NCBI GenBank assembly: GCA_900766135.1
Contig: CAAFUF010000013.1
Coordinates: 1 to 53,126, forward strand
DNA from: Paenibacillaceae bacterium
GTDB taxonomy: Bacteria > Bacillota > Bacilli > Paenibacillales > Paenibacillaceae
Length of the DNA: 53,126 bases
Reading direction: 5' to 3'
The notes beneath the pieces are model-generated. The model saw only the letters and a list, made by a program, of their open reading frames with translations. It was not told the DNA's origin and ran no database searches. Below are positions 1-6,947 of the stretch, piece after piece (the stretch's first letter is position 1; each line of letters opens with the position of its first letter). The position numbers and the translations under genes are program-made.

Positions 1-27
1 GTGTTTTTTATTCATGGCGATTTTCTC

Positions 28-57
28 GTAAATACCTGTACTTTTGCAGGTATTTAC
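28..57. repeat. Perfect 11-bp inverted repeat (hairpin)
   Basis: GTAAATACCTG at 28-38 and CAGGTATTTAC at 47-57 are exact complements around an 8-base loop. No T-run follows on either strand, so it does not read as a terminator. A second hairpin, GAACCCCC/GGGGGTTC, lies at 150-170. I see no credible gene in 1-190; the stretch is downstream of the tRNA on the minus strand and its role is unknown. Confidence 0.6.
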
Positions 58-190
58 TAACAGGTGCTCTTTCTGTCCCCGTCGGGTACTCTAGAACCGC
101 TCGAGACTCCGCTCCTCCGCCCTGCTTGCGCGGACGGTCTTGCTCCGACGAACCCCCACCGGGGGGGTTCTCATCCCAACCTGGAAACGT

Positions 191-226
191 AACAAAAAAA
201 GCACCCGAACGGGTGCTTTTTTGTTA
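191..226 (-). terminator. Terminator of tRNA-Arg, bidirectional in form
   Basis: GCACCCG (201-207), loop AA, CGGGTGC (210-216), flanked by A's on the left and T's on the right, so it has a T-run after the hairpin on both strands. It begins at the base after the tRNA 3' end, which suggests it ends the minus-strand tRNA transcript. Confidence 0.85.
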
Positions 227-300
<74 letters not shown>

Positions 301-330
301 ACCTAGATATGAAAAACACAAGCAAAAAAT

Positions 331-359
331 ATTATAACATATGAGGTGTGAGGTATCAA
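331..359 (-). promoter_or_regulatory. Sigma-A promoter of tRNA-Arg
   Basis: Read on the minus strand: TTGATA (354-359), a 17-base spacer, TATAAT (331-336). The start point would fall around 324, about 24 bases before the mature tRNA 5' end. Confidence 0.8.
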
Positions 360-440
360 TAACCTGCCGAGAGAAAATTGGCAAGGAGGATTCGGGTGGA
401 ACGATTCGGCGTGATGTCGGGCATTTGGATCGGGGGGTTT

Positions 441-468
441 TTGCCTTCGCTGGGGACTATGCTATAAT
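441..468 (+). promoter_or_regulatory. Sigma-A promoter of the TPR-like gene
   Basis: TTGCCT (441-446), 16-base spacer, TATAAT (463-468). It lies about 25 bases upstream of the AAAGGAGGT ribosome site at 492-500. Confidence 0.65.
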
Positions 469-545
469 CTCAATTAATTGCTACTCGGAGGAAAGGAGGT
501 GCCCTTATTAGCAGTTCACGACCCGATGAGAAAGACAACATCGTC

Positions 546-1433
546 TTGTTTCCCAAAACGCTTGACTACTACCAGATCGAACTGACCCGGATGCTGGAGA
601 CGGAAAGATACGGGGAGGCCGTAGAGCTTCTGCGTTTCCTGCTTCAGTGCCAGGGCGAGGATCCTCGGCATTACGAGGAGTGGCAGGCATTGCTGGACTG
701 GCTGATCGGCGCGTTTCCCGCGCTGAAGAACGGCTTGGCGGGTCCGCAGGGCTTCGAAGAGGAAGAAGAAACGGAAGAAATGCTGGCGCGCCGGCTCGCG
801 GAAGCCAAGCTGGCCGAAGATGCGGGTTACGCGGATAAACTGTTACATACCGTAAGGGAGAAACCCTTATCGGAGCAGACGTTTCTGGCCCTCGAACAGC
901 TCGCTTACCTGGATCGCCCCGAAGTCGACGACGCGCTGATCGGATGGATTAGCCGGGAAGAACTTCATCCGCTGCTTCAATACCGGGTGCTGCAAACGCT
1001 GCGACGCCGCGGGACGACGGGGACGCTGGTCTTTTTTCGCGGAGGAGAGCGGGTGGAGGTGGAGATTGAAGCCGTTCCGCTGAAGCCAGAAGATTTTCCT
1101 CCGGCGGTGCAGGCCGTTTTGGACCGCGTAGGGGATCAGACCCAGGTCCATGATCCGACCCTTTTTTATTTCGCCCAGGAGTTATGGTCGCAGTTCGTGA
1201 TGGCTTTATACGGAACGGGGGATTATCGCTCGCTCTTAGGCGAGGAGGACGCGGTCATCGATATCTGGGCAGCGGCGCTGCATCAGATGGTGGCGGATAG
1301 CTTGTCCGGCAGCCAATCCGATGAGGAGATTCGCGCCATGTACGGGATTACCGACGGGCTGCGGCTGAGATATGAGCAAATTTGCCGTTCGCTCGGCAAA
1401 TTCGTGGCTTCGGGAAGAGTTCGCGGAATGTAA
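546..1433 (+). CDS. YsoA-like TPR-type protein of unknown function
   Basis: A mostly helical, acidic protein of about 300 residues with no signal peptide or membrane segment. Residues 1-60 have a repeat-helix look like a tetratricopeptide protein. In B. subtilis the gene directly before tig is ysoA, a TPR protein of similar size; position is the main argument for homology. The first conventional start is TTG at 546, but it has no good ribosome site. The strong AAAGGAGGT (492-500) lies 6 bases before an in-frame ATT at 507, which would add 13 residues (start-SSSRPDEKDNIVL); no in-frame ATG, GTG or TTG lies between. Coordinates use the conventional codon; the true start is probably 507. Biochemical function is unknown. 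Confidence 0.8.
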   Translation: MFPKTLDYYQIELTRMLETERYGEAVELLRFLLQCQGEDPRHYEEWQALLDWLIGAFPALKNGLAGPQGFEEEEETEEMLARRLAEAKLAEDAGYADKLLHTVREKPLSEQTFLALEQLAYLDRPEVDDALIGWISREELHPLLQYRVLQTLRRRGTTGTLVFFRGGERVEVEIEAVPLKPEDFPPAVQAVLDRVGDQTQVHDPTLFYFAQELWSQFVMALYGTGDYRSLLGEEDAVIDIWAAALHQMVADSLSGSQSDEEIRAMYGITDGLRLRYEQICRSLGKFVASGRVRGM

Positions 1434-1514
1434 CGGAAGAAACTCGGATGCAGAGGATTCTATGAAGCTTGCAAACGGCAATCGCGCCGCCAATACCTGG
1501 CTATGGATCGGCTC

Positions 1515-1543
1515 TTGTAAAAAGATGTTTTGTTGTTTATAAT
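1515..1543 (+). promoter_or_regulatory. Sigma-A promoter of tig
   Basis: TTGTAA (1515-1520), 17-base spacer, TATAAT (1538-1543); a second overlapping TATAAT lies at 1543-1548. Initiation near 1551 leaves an unusually long leader of about 130 bases before tig. Confidence 0.7.
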
Positions 1544-1680
1544 ATAATGGTTATTCTGATCGTGTTCATAGAGACAGCTATACTGGAACCCAAGTGCAAG
1601 ACACCTCGAAATAGCTGCTTTAGTCGCGATTCGGTTTCAGTATTTTAAGTATATGCGAAATTTGGAGGGGAAGGCATAAA

Positions 1681-3102
1681 ATGAAAGCAACTTGGGAAAA
1701 AATAGAGAAGAACCTCGGCGTACTCGAGGTTGAAGTGGAGGCGGATCGCGTAGCCGCCGCACTGGATAAAGCTTTTCAAAAAGTAGCGAAGCGAGCAAAC
1801 GTACCTGGTTTCCGTAAAGGTAAAGTGCCTCGGCCGATTTTTGAAGCGCGTTTTGGCGTTGAGAGCTTGTATCAAGATGCGATCGACATCTTGCTGCCTG
1901 AAGTGTACAGCGAAGCTGTAGACCAAACGGATATTTTCCCGGTGGATCGCCCAGAAGTTGATGTTGAGCAATTTGCTAAGGGACAACCTTTCAAGTTTAA
2001 AGCAAGAATCACAGTTAAACCTGAAGTGAAGCTTGGCGATTACAAAGGCGTAGAAATTCCTGCCGTTAGCGTAGAAGTTAGCGAAGAAGAATTGAACAGC
2101 GAGCTCGAGCGCCTGCAACAGCGCCATGCCGAGCTTGTCGTCGTTGACGAAGAGCCGGCCCAAAACGGGGATACGGTTGTCATCGACTTTGACGGTTCCG
2201 TTGACGGCATGCCTTTCGAAGGCGGTCAAGCGGAGCGTTATTCCCTGGAACTCGGAAGCAATACGTTTATTCCAGGCTTCGAGGATCAAGTTGTGGGTCT
2301 GGCTACCGGCGACTTCAAGGACGTTACGGTAACTTTCCCGGATACGTACCATGCCGAAGAACTGGCTGGCAAAGAAGCCGTGTTCAAAGTGAAAGTACAT
2401 GAAATCAAACGCAAACAACTGCCTGAACTGGACGACGAGTTCGCGAAAGACGTTAGCGAATTCGATACGCTTGCCGAGTTCACGGAAGATCTGAAGAAAC
2501 AATTGGGCTCCCGCAAAGAGCAAGAAGCCAAAGCAGCCCGTGAAGGGGCACTCGTTGATAAAATCGGCGAAAATGCGGAAGTCGAAATTCCGGAAGCCAT
2601 GATCAACGGCGAAGTAGAGAACATGGTTCGCGACTTCGACAACCGTCTTCGCTCGCAAGGCATGAACCTGGACATGTTCCTCGGTTTCTCCGGCCAAACG
2701 GTGGACGACCTGAGAGGACAAATGCAGGGAGACGCGGAGAAACGCGTTCGCAACAACCTGGTGCTTGAGGCGATCGCCAAAGCCGAGAAGATCGAAGTAA
2801 CCCAAGACGAAATCAACAAAGAATTGAACGATATGGCGGAAGCTTACAAGCGCACGCCGGAAGAAATCCGCAACATTTTGGCGGCGAACGGTTCTTTGGG
2901 CAGCTTGAACGAGGAAATCCTGATCCGCAAGACGATCGAATTCCTGCTGGAGAACAGCAAGGAAGTTCCAGCCGAGCAAGCGGAAGAGAAAGCCAAAGAA
3001 GCTAAACCGGCTGCGAAGAAAACGACGAAAAAATCGACGAAAGCCGAACCGAAAGCCGACGCCGACAAAACCGAAGCCGAAGAAGCCCAAGACGAGGAAT
3101 AA
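1681..3102 (+). CDS. tig: Trigger factor, ribosome-bound chaperone and prolyl isomerase
   Basis: Binds the ribosome exit tunnel near L23 and shields nascent chains. The N-terminal ribosome-binding domain carries the signature GFRKGKVPR near residue 42. An FKBP-type isomerase domain follows (about 155-240, with GDTVVIDFDG and GFEDQVVG), then the helical C-terminal chaperone domain. Start ATG 1681 follows TTGGAGGGGAAGG. At 473 residues it is about 50 longer than the B. subtilis protein; the extra length is a low-complexity Lys/Ala/Glu tail after about residue 435. It precedes clpP-clpX, so folding and degradation factors are neighbours. A terminator follows, so clpP is probably transcribed separately. 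Confidence 0.98.
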   Translation: MKATWEKIEKNLGVLEVEVEADRVAAALDKAFQKVAKRANVPGFRKGKVPRPIFEARFGVESLYQDAIDILLPEVYSEAVDQTDIFPVDRPEVDVEQFAKGQPFKFKARITVKPEVKLGDYKGVEIPAVSVEVSEEELNSELERLQQRHAELVVVDEEPAQNGDTVVIDFDGSVDGMPFEGGQAERYSLELGSNTFIPGFEDQVVGLATGDFKDVTVTFPDTYHAEELAGKEAVFKVKVHEIKRKQLPELDDEFAKDVSEFDTLAEFTEDLKKQLGSRKEQEAKAAREGALVDKIGENAEVEIPEAMINGEVENMVRDFDNRLRSQGMNLDMFLGFSGQTVDDLRGQMQGDAEKRVRNNLVLEAIAKAEKIEVTQDEINKELNDMAEAYKRTPEEIRNILAANGSLGSLNEEILIRKTIEFLLENSKEVPAEQAEEKAKEAKPAAKKTTKKSTKAEPKADADKTEAEEAQDEE

Positions 3103-3151
3103 TTCGCTCCCGTCATGAATCCCGCTTCTTTGAATACATCACGATAAAGTT

Positions 3152-3186
3152 AGGGCACGTATGATAAAATGCGTGCCTTAATTTTT
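3152..3186 (+). terminator. Terminator after tig
   Basis: AGGGCACG (3152-3159) pairs with CGTGCCTT (3172-3179) around a 12-base loop, followed by AATTTTT. Confidence 0.7.
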
Positions 3187-3280
3187 CATCTCCGAACGAT
3201 ACATTTATTTCCATTAGGCACGGGACAAGCCTTAGGTTATATAATGTGTAAAAACGAACATAAACTGTACGGGGCGAAAA

Positions 3281-3309
3281 ATGACATGGGGCTTCGAACA
3301 TGATAGAAT
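3281..3309 (+). promoter_or_regulatory. Sigma-A promoter of clpP
   Basis: ATGACA (3281-3286), 17-base spacer, TAGAAT (3304-3309). A TATAAT at 3240-3245 with a poor -35 could be a second promoter. I see no tandem GGTCAAA heptads, the usual CtsR operator of clp genes in B. subtilis. Confidence 0.55.
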
Positions 3310-3357
3310 GTTTTACGTAAGCGCAAGGGAAATTGAAAAGGAAAAGAGGTTGGTCGC

Positions 3358-3948
3358 ATGAGTCTGGTACCTATGGTCGTAGAACAAACGAATCGGGGAG
3401 AGCGGTCGTACGACATCTATTCGAGACTCCTTAAAGATCGCATTATTTTTCTCAGCAATGCTATTGATGATGAAGTTGCCAATCTCGTGATTGCCCAACT
3501 GTTGTTTTTAGCGGCCGAAGATCCTGAGAAAGATATTCACCTGTACATCAATTCTCCGGGTGGTTCCGTTACCGCGGGGATGGGTATATATGATACGATG
3601 CAGTTTATCAAACCCGATGTGTCCACCATCTGCGTGGGCATGGCTGCCAGCATGGGATCGCTGCTGCTGACGGCGGGGGCCCCGGGTAAACGTTTCGCGC
3701 TTCCGAACAGCGAAGTGATGATTCACCAGCCGCTTGGCGGCGTTCGCGGTCAGGCAACGGATATCAAGATTCATGCCGACTGGATCATCAAGACGAGACA
3801 AAAACTGAACCAGATCTACGTAGATCGGACGGGTCAACCCCTTGAAAAAATCGAGCGCGATACGGACCGCGACTTCTTCATGAGCGCGGAAGAGGCCAAG
3901 GCCTACGGGATTATCGACCAGGTTATCTCCAAGCCCACTAATCTATAA
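3358..3948 (+). CDS. clpP: ATP-dependent Clp protease proteolytic subunit
   Basis: Serine peptidase forming the tetradecameric chamber fed by ClpX or other Clp ATPases. The catalytic triad is visible: Ser98 in GMAASMGS, His123 in MIHQPLGG, Asp172 in DRDFFMS. The length of 196 residues is typical. ATG 3358 follows AAAAGAGGTTGG. Only 12 bases separate it from clpX, so protease and unfoldase are probably co-transcribed. The tig-clpP-clpX order resembles that of Proteobacteria; in B. subtilis clpP is elsewhere. Confidence 0.98.
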   Translation: MSLVPMVVEQTNRGERSYDIYSRLLKDRIIFLSNAIDDEVANLVIAQLLFLAAEDPEKDIHLYINSPGGSVTAGMGIYDTMQFIKPDVSTICVGMAASMGSLLLTAGAPGKRFALPNSEVMIHQPLGGVRGQATDIKIHADWIIKTRQKLNQIYVDRTGQPLEKIERDTDRDFFMSAEEAKAYGIIDQVISKPTNL

Positions 3949-3960
3949 AGGGGTGTTTAC

Positions 3961-5217
3961 ATGTTTAAGTTTAACGATGAAAAAGGACAACTGAAATGCT
4001 CGTTCTGCGGCAAATCGCAAGAGCAGGTACGCAAGCTTGTTGCCGGCCCCGGCGTTTATATATGCGACGAATGCATTGAGCTGTGCACGGAAATCGTGGA
4101 AGAGGAGCTTGGCCACGAGGAAGAGCTGGATCTGAAGGAAATTCCGAAGCCAAAGGAAATCCGCGATATTTTGGACCAGTACGTCATCGGTCAGGAACAA
4201 GCGAAGAAATCGCTGTCCGTTGCGGTTTATAACCACTACAAGCGGGTAAATACGCAAAGCAAGATCGAGGATGTCGAGCTGCAGAAGAGTAATATCTTGC
4301 TGCTCGGTCCTACGGGTTCGGGGAAAACGCTCCTCGCGCAAACGATGGCAAAAATCCTGAATGTACCGTTCGCGATTGCCGATGCGACTTCCTTGACGGA
4401 AGCCGGCTACGTCGGTGAAGACGTGGAGAACATTCTGTTGAAGCTGATTCAAGCTGCCGATTATGACGTGGAAAAAGCGGAACGCGGCATCATTTACATC
4501 GACGAAATCGATAAAGTGGCGCGCAAATCGGAGAATCCTTCGATTACCCGCGACGTCTCCGGCGAAGGCGTGCAGCAAGCGCTGCTGAAAATTTTGGAGG
4601 GGACGGTCGCTTCCGTTCCTCCGCAAGGCGGGCGCAAACATCCGCATCAGGAATTCATCCAAATCGATACGACGAACATTTTGTTCATTTGCGGCGGCGC
4701 GTTTGACGGTCTGGAGCAAATGATCAAACGCCGGATCGGCAAGAAAGTCATCGGCTTTAACGCGGGCAGCGACGGGCAAAAGGAACTCAAACCGGGCGAA
4801 TACCTTTCGATGGTATTGCCGGAAGACTTGCTGAAATTCGGGTTGATCCCGGAATTCGTCGGCCGGTTGCCGGTCATCTCGACCCTCGAGCCGCTGGATG
4901 AGAAAACGCTGGTACGCATTTTGTCCGAACCGAAAAACGCTTTGGTGAAGCAATACCAGAAGCTGCTTGAACTGGACAATGTCAACCTGCAGTTCGAGCC
5001 GAAGGCGCTGGAAGCCATCGCCCGGGAAGCCATTAAGCGGAATACCGGAGCTCGCGGACTTCGCGCGATCATTGAAGGCATCATGCTTGACGTGATGTAT
5101 GAAGTGCCGTCCCGCGACGATATTTCGGATTGCGTCATCACCGAGAAGGTCGTTCAGGAGAAAACCGTTCCTGAATTGGCCGCCAAGCCTAACAAAAAAC
5201 AAGAAGAAAGCGCGTAA
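3961..5217 (+). CDS. clpX: ClpX, AAA+ unfoldase of the Clp protease
   Basis: Recognises tagged substrates, unfolds them and threads them into ClpP. The N-terminal zinc-binding domain has Cys13, Cys16, Cys35 and Cys38 (CSFC, CDEC). The AAA+ module has Walker A GPTGSGKT at 116-123, Walker B IIYIDEID, and the ClpX-typical TSLTEAGYVGEDVE segment. A family C-terminal small domain follows (NTGARGLRAIIE). 418 residues is standard. ATG follows AAAGGGGTG. Confidence 0.98.
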   Translation: MFKFNDEKGQLKCSFCGKSQEQVRKLVAGPGVYICDECIELCTEIVEEELGHEEELDLKEIPKPKEIRDILDQYVIGQEQAKKSLSVAVYNHYKRVNTQSKIEDVELQKSNILLLGPTGSGKTLLAQTMAKILNVPFAIADATSLTEAGYVGEDVENILLKLIQAADYDVEKAERGIIYIDEIDKVARKSENPSITRDVSGEGVQQALLKILEGTVASVPPQGGRKHPHQEFIQIDTTNILFICGGAFDGLEQMIKRRIGKKVIGFNAGSDGQKELKPGEYLSMVLPEDLLKFGLIPEFVGRLPVISTLEPLDEKTLVRILSEPKNALVKQYQKLLELDNVNLQFEPKALEAIAREAIKRNTGARGLRAIIEGIMLDVMYEVPSRDDISDCVITEKVVQEKTVPELAAKPNKKQEESA

Positions 5218-5339
5218 GCGGGAAACTGCTGGGTTGCGCTAAAATAAAGGTCAAAGTTCTCCACCTTTGCGATTGTCGTGCCCCGGTAAAGGCTACGCCC
5301 GCGGGGGTGGAGCTTTGATCGTTATGGGAGAGACCAGAC

Positions 5340-6455
5340 ATGACATTCTTGAGACAAGATACGCGGCCGGTCAAAGTCGGGAATCTGACGATCGGCGGAA
5401 GCAACGAAGTTATCATCCAAAGCATGTGTACGACGAAAACGGCAGATGTCGAAGCGACAGTCGCCGAGATCCTCCGGTTGGAGGAAGCCGGTTGCCAACT
5501 GGTACGCGTGACGGTGAACAACGAGGAAGCGGCTGCGGCGATCAAGGAAATCAAGAAACGGATTCACATCCCGCTGGTCGCTGACATCCACTTCAACTAC
5601 AAGCTGGCGCTGCTCGCGATCGAAAACGGCATCGACAAGGTCCGGATAAATCCCGGTAATATCGGCCGACGCGAAAAGGTCGAAGCCGTTGTCAAAGCAT
5701 GCAAGGAACGCGGTATTCCGATCCGAATCGGGGTAAATGCCGGTTCGCTGGAGAACCATTTGCTGGAGAAATACGGTTATCCGACGCCGGAAGCGATGGT
5801 CGAAAGCGCCTTGTTCCATATCGGCATTTTGGAGGAACTCGACTTCCATGACATTATTGTGTCGCTGAAGGCATCGGACGTCCCGATGGCGATCGCGGCC
5901 TACACCAAAGCGGCGGAGGTTATTCCATATCCGCTGCATTTGGGAATTACGGAAGCCGGAACCTTGTTCTCCGGCACGGTCAAGAGCGCGGCCGGCATCG
6001 GAGCGCTTTTGTCGATGGGCATTGGCTCCACGGTCCGTATTTCGCTAAGCGCGGATCCGGTGGAGGAAGTGAAAGTGGCACGCGAGCTGTTGAAGACGTT
6101 TGGCTTGATCACCAACGCAGCAACGCTCGTCTCCTGCCCGACCTGCGGCCGGCTGGATATCGACCTGTTCTCCATCGCCAACGAGGTGGAGGCCTACATC
6201 TCCAACCTGAAGGTGCCGATCAAGGTGTCTGTGCTTGGTTGCGCCGTCAACGGACCGGGGGAAGCGCGCGAAGCCGACATCGGGATTGCCGGTGCCCGCG
6301 GCGAAGGGTTGCTGTTCCGCTATGGGGAGATGATCCGCAAAGTGCCGGAAGCCGAGCTGCTAAACGAACTGAAAAAAGAGATCGACCATATCGTGGAGGT
6401 ATACGAAGCGACCGGAGAAATTCCGGGACGTAAGGAACATCGTGCCCACGCATAA
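5340..6455 (+). CDS. ispG: 4-hydroxy-3-methylbut-2-enyl diphosphate synthase
   Basis: Iron-sulfur enzyme of the MEP isoprenoid pathway (also called GcpE) that reductively opens MEcPP to HMBPP. The N-terminal TIM-barrel region starts at about residue 5 (VGGN-like VGNLTIGG, then VADIHFNYKLAL, KVRINPGNIG). The C-terminal [4Fe-4S] domain has the cluster cysteines in CPTC and GCAVNGPGEA. 371 residues is normal. ATG 5340 follows GGGAGAG. Its place between clpX and lonB is not the B. subtilis arrangement and has no obvious functional link. A terminator follows. Confidence 0.97.
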   Translation: MTFLRQDTRPVKVGNLTIGGSNEVIIQSMCTTKTADVEATVAEILRLEEAGCQLVRVTVNNEEAAAAIKEIKKRIHIPLVADIHFNYKLALLAIENGIDKVRINPGNIGRREKVEAVVKACKERGIPIRIGVNAGSLENHLLEKYGYPTPEAMVESALFHIGILEELDFHDIIVSLKASDVPMAIAAYTKAAEVIPYPLHLGITEAGTLFSGTVKSAAGIGALLSMGIGSTVRISLSADPVEEVKVARELLKTFGLITNAATLVSCPTCGRLDIDLFSIANEVEAYISNLKVPIKVSVLGCAVNGPGEAREADIGIAGARGEGLLFRYGEMIRKVPEAELLNELKKEIDHIVEVYEATGEIPGRKEHRAHA

Positions 6456-6470
6456 TGAGATTTTAACCTA

Positions 6471-6507
6471 AGCCGCAAACTGCCTTTCAGAGCAGGTTGC
6501 GGCTTTT
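6471..6507 (+). terminator. Terminator after ispG
   Basis: AGCCGCAA-CTGC (6471-6483) pairs with GCAG-TTGCGGCT (6492-6503), followed by TTTT and more T-rich sequence. Confidence 0.85.
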
Positions 6508-6558
6508 GTGGCTTTTCCCTTTTTAACGGAGAGGAAGTTTGGAGCTGATGAAGCGGTA

Positions 6559-6629
6559 GCTGTTGCCCCTTGTTGGCGGGTTATTACCTTTTCCGAATTG
6601 AGTTGATCAAATAACCTGGCGGCAACAGC
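6559..6629. repeat. Two-part inverted repeat between ispG and lonB
   Basis: GCTGTTGCC (6559-6567) complements GGCAACAGC (6621-6629), and inside it GGTTATT (6579-6585) complements AATAACC (6610-6616). It forms a long hairpin with no T-run. It lies just left of the 168-bp structured repeat and has no credible reading frame. Confidence 0.6.
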
Positions 6630-6684
6630 GATCAGAAGCCTAAACGTTTCTCGGAGTTGCCGTACAGCCATACTTTAAGTATAT

Positions 6685-6852
6685 GTTCAAAAAGTCGGCT
6701 TTTCAGCACCGAGAAGGTTGGATGAAGCTAGGGACTGAGTAGCGGAGCGTACGTTTGGGGTACGTGAGCAACGGAAGTCCCGGCTGAATTCAAGATTCGA
6801 CGTCGAATCCGCTTCATGACCTGCTTCGTGATCAAAAGATGACTTTTTGAAC
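6685..6852. repeat. Structured interspersed repeat, complete copy
   Basis: A 168-bp element bounded by perfect 12-bp terminal inverted repeats, GTTCAAAAAGTC (6685-6696) and GACTTTTTGAAC (6841-6852). Inside are nested complementary arms: ATGAAGC (6722-6728) with GCTTCAT (6811-6817), GGGACT (6731-6736) with AGTCCC (6776-6781), CGTAC (6748-6752) with GTACG (6760-6764), and a 16-base palindrome at 6794-6809. It shares most of its sequence with 32521-32656, and parts with 26627-26655 and 48711-48752. It encodes no protein. It resembles a MITE or a structured RNA-like repeat. Confidence 0.85.
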
Positions 6853-6870
6853 TACCTCTCAAAACTCCTT

Positions 6871-6900
6871 GTTTTACCTTGGGGCGAAAAGGCTATACTA
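6871..6900 (+). promoter_or_regulatory. Candidate sigma-F promoter of lonB
   Basis: GTTTT (6871-6875), exactly 15 bases, GGCTATACTA (6891-6900). The second box fits the sigma-F -10 pattern GGnnAnAnTW completely; the first matches four of five positions of GYWTA. B. subtilis lonB is known to be forespore-specific under sigma-F. The overlapping TATACT could also serve sigma-A, though its -35 is poor. Confidence 0.5.
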
Positions 6901-6947
6901 CCATGTATCAGTCAAAGAGTAGTCTAAGTGTGGGAGGCGTAACGCGT

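Noticed and set aside
1645..3090. Long open frame of 481 codons on the minus strand across tig
   Set aside because: It is the mirror of the tig coding frame; its product is Phe/Arg/Leu-rich without motifs, and tig is unmistakable on the plus strand.
3246..3357. CtsR heat-shock operator before clpP
   Set aside because: No tandem GGTCAAA heptads were found; a lone AAGGTCAAAG at about 5249 before ispG is only a half site.
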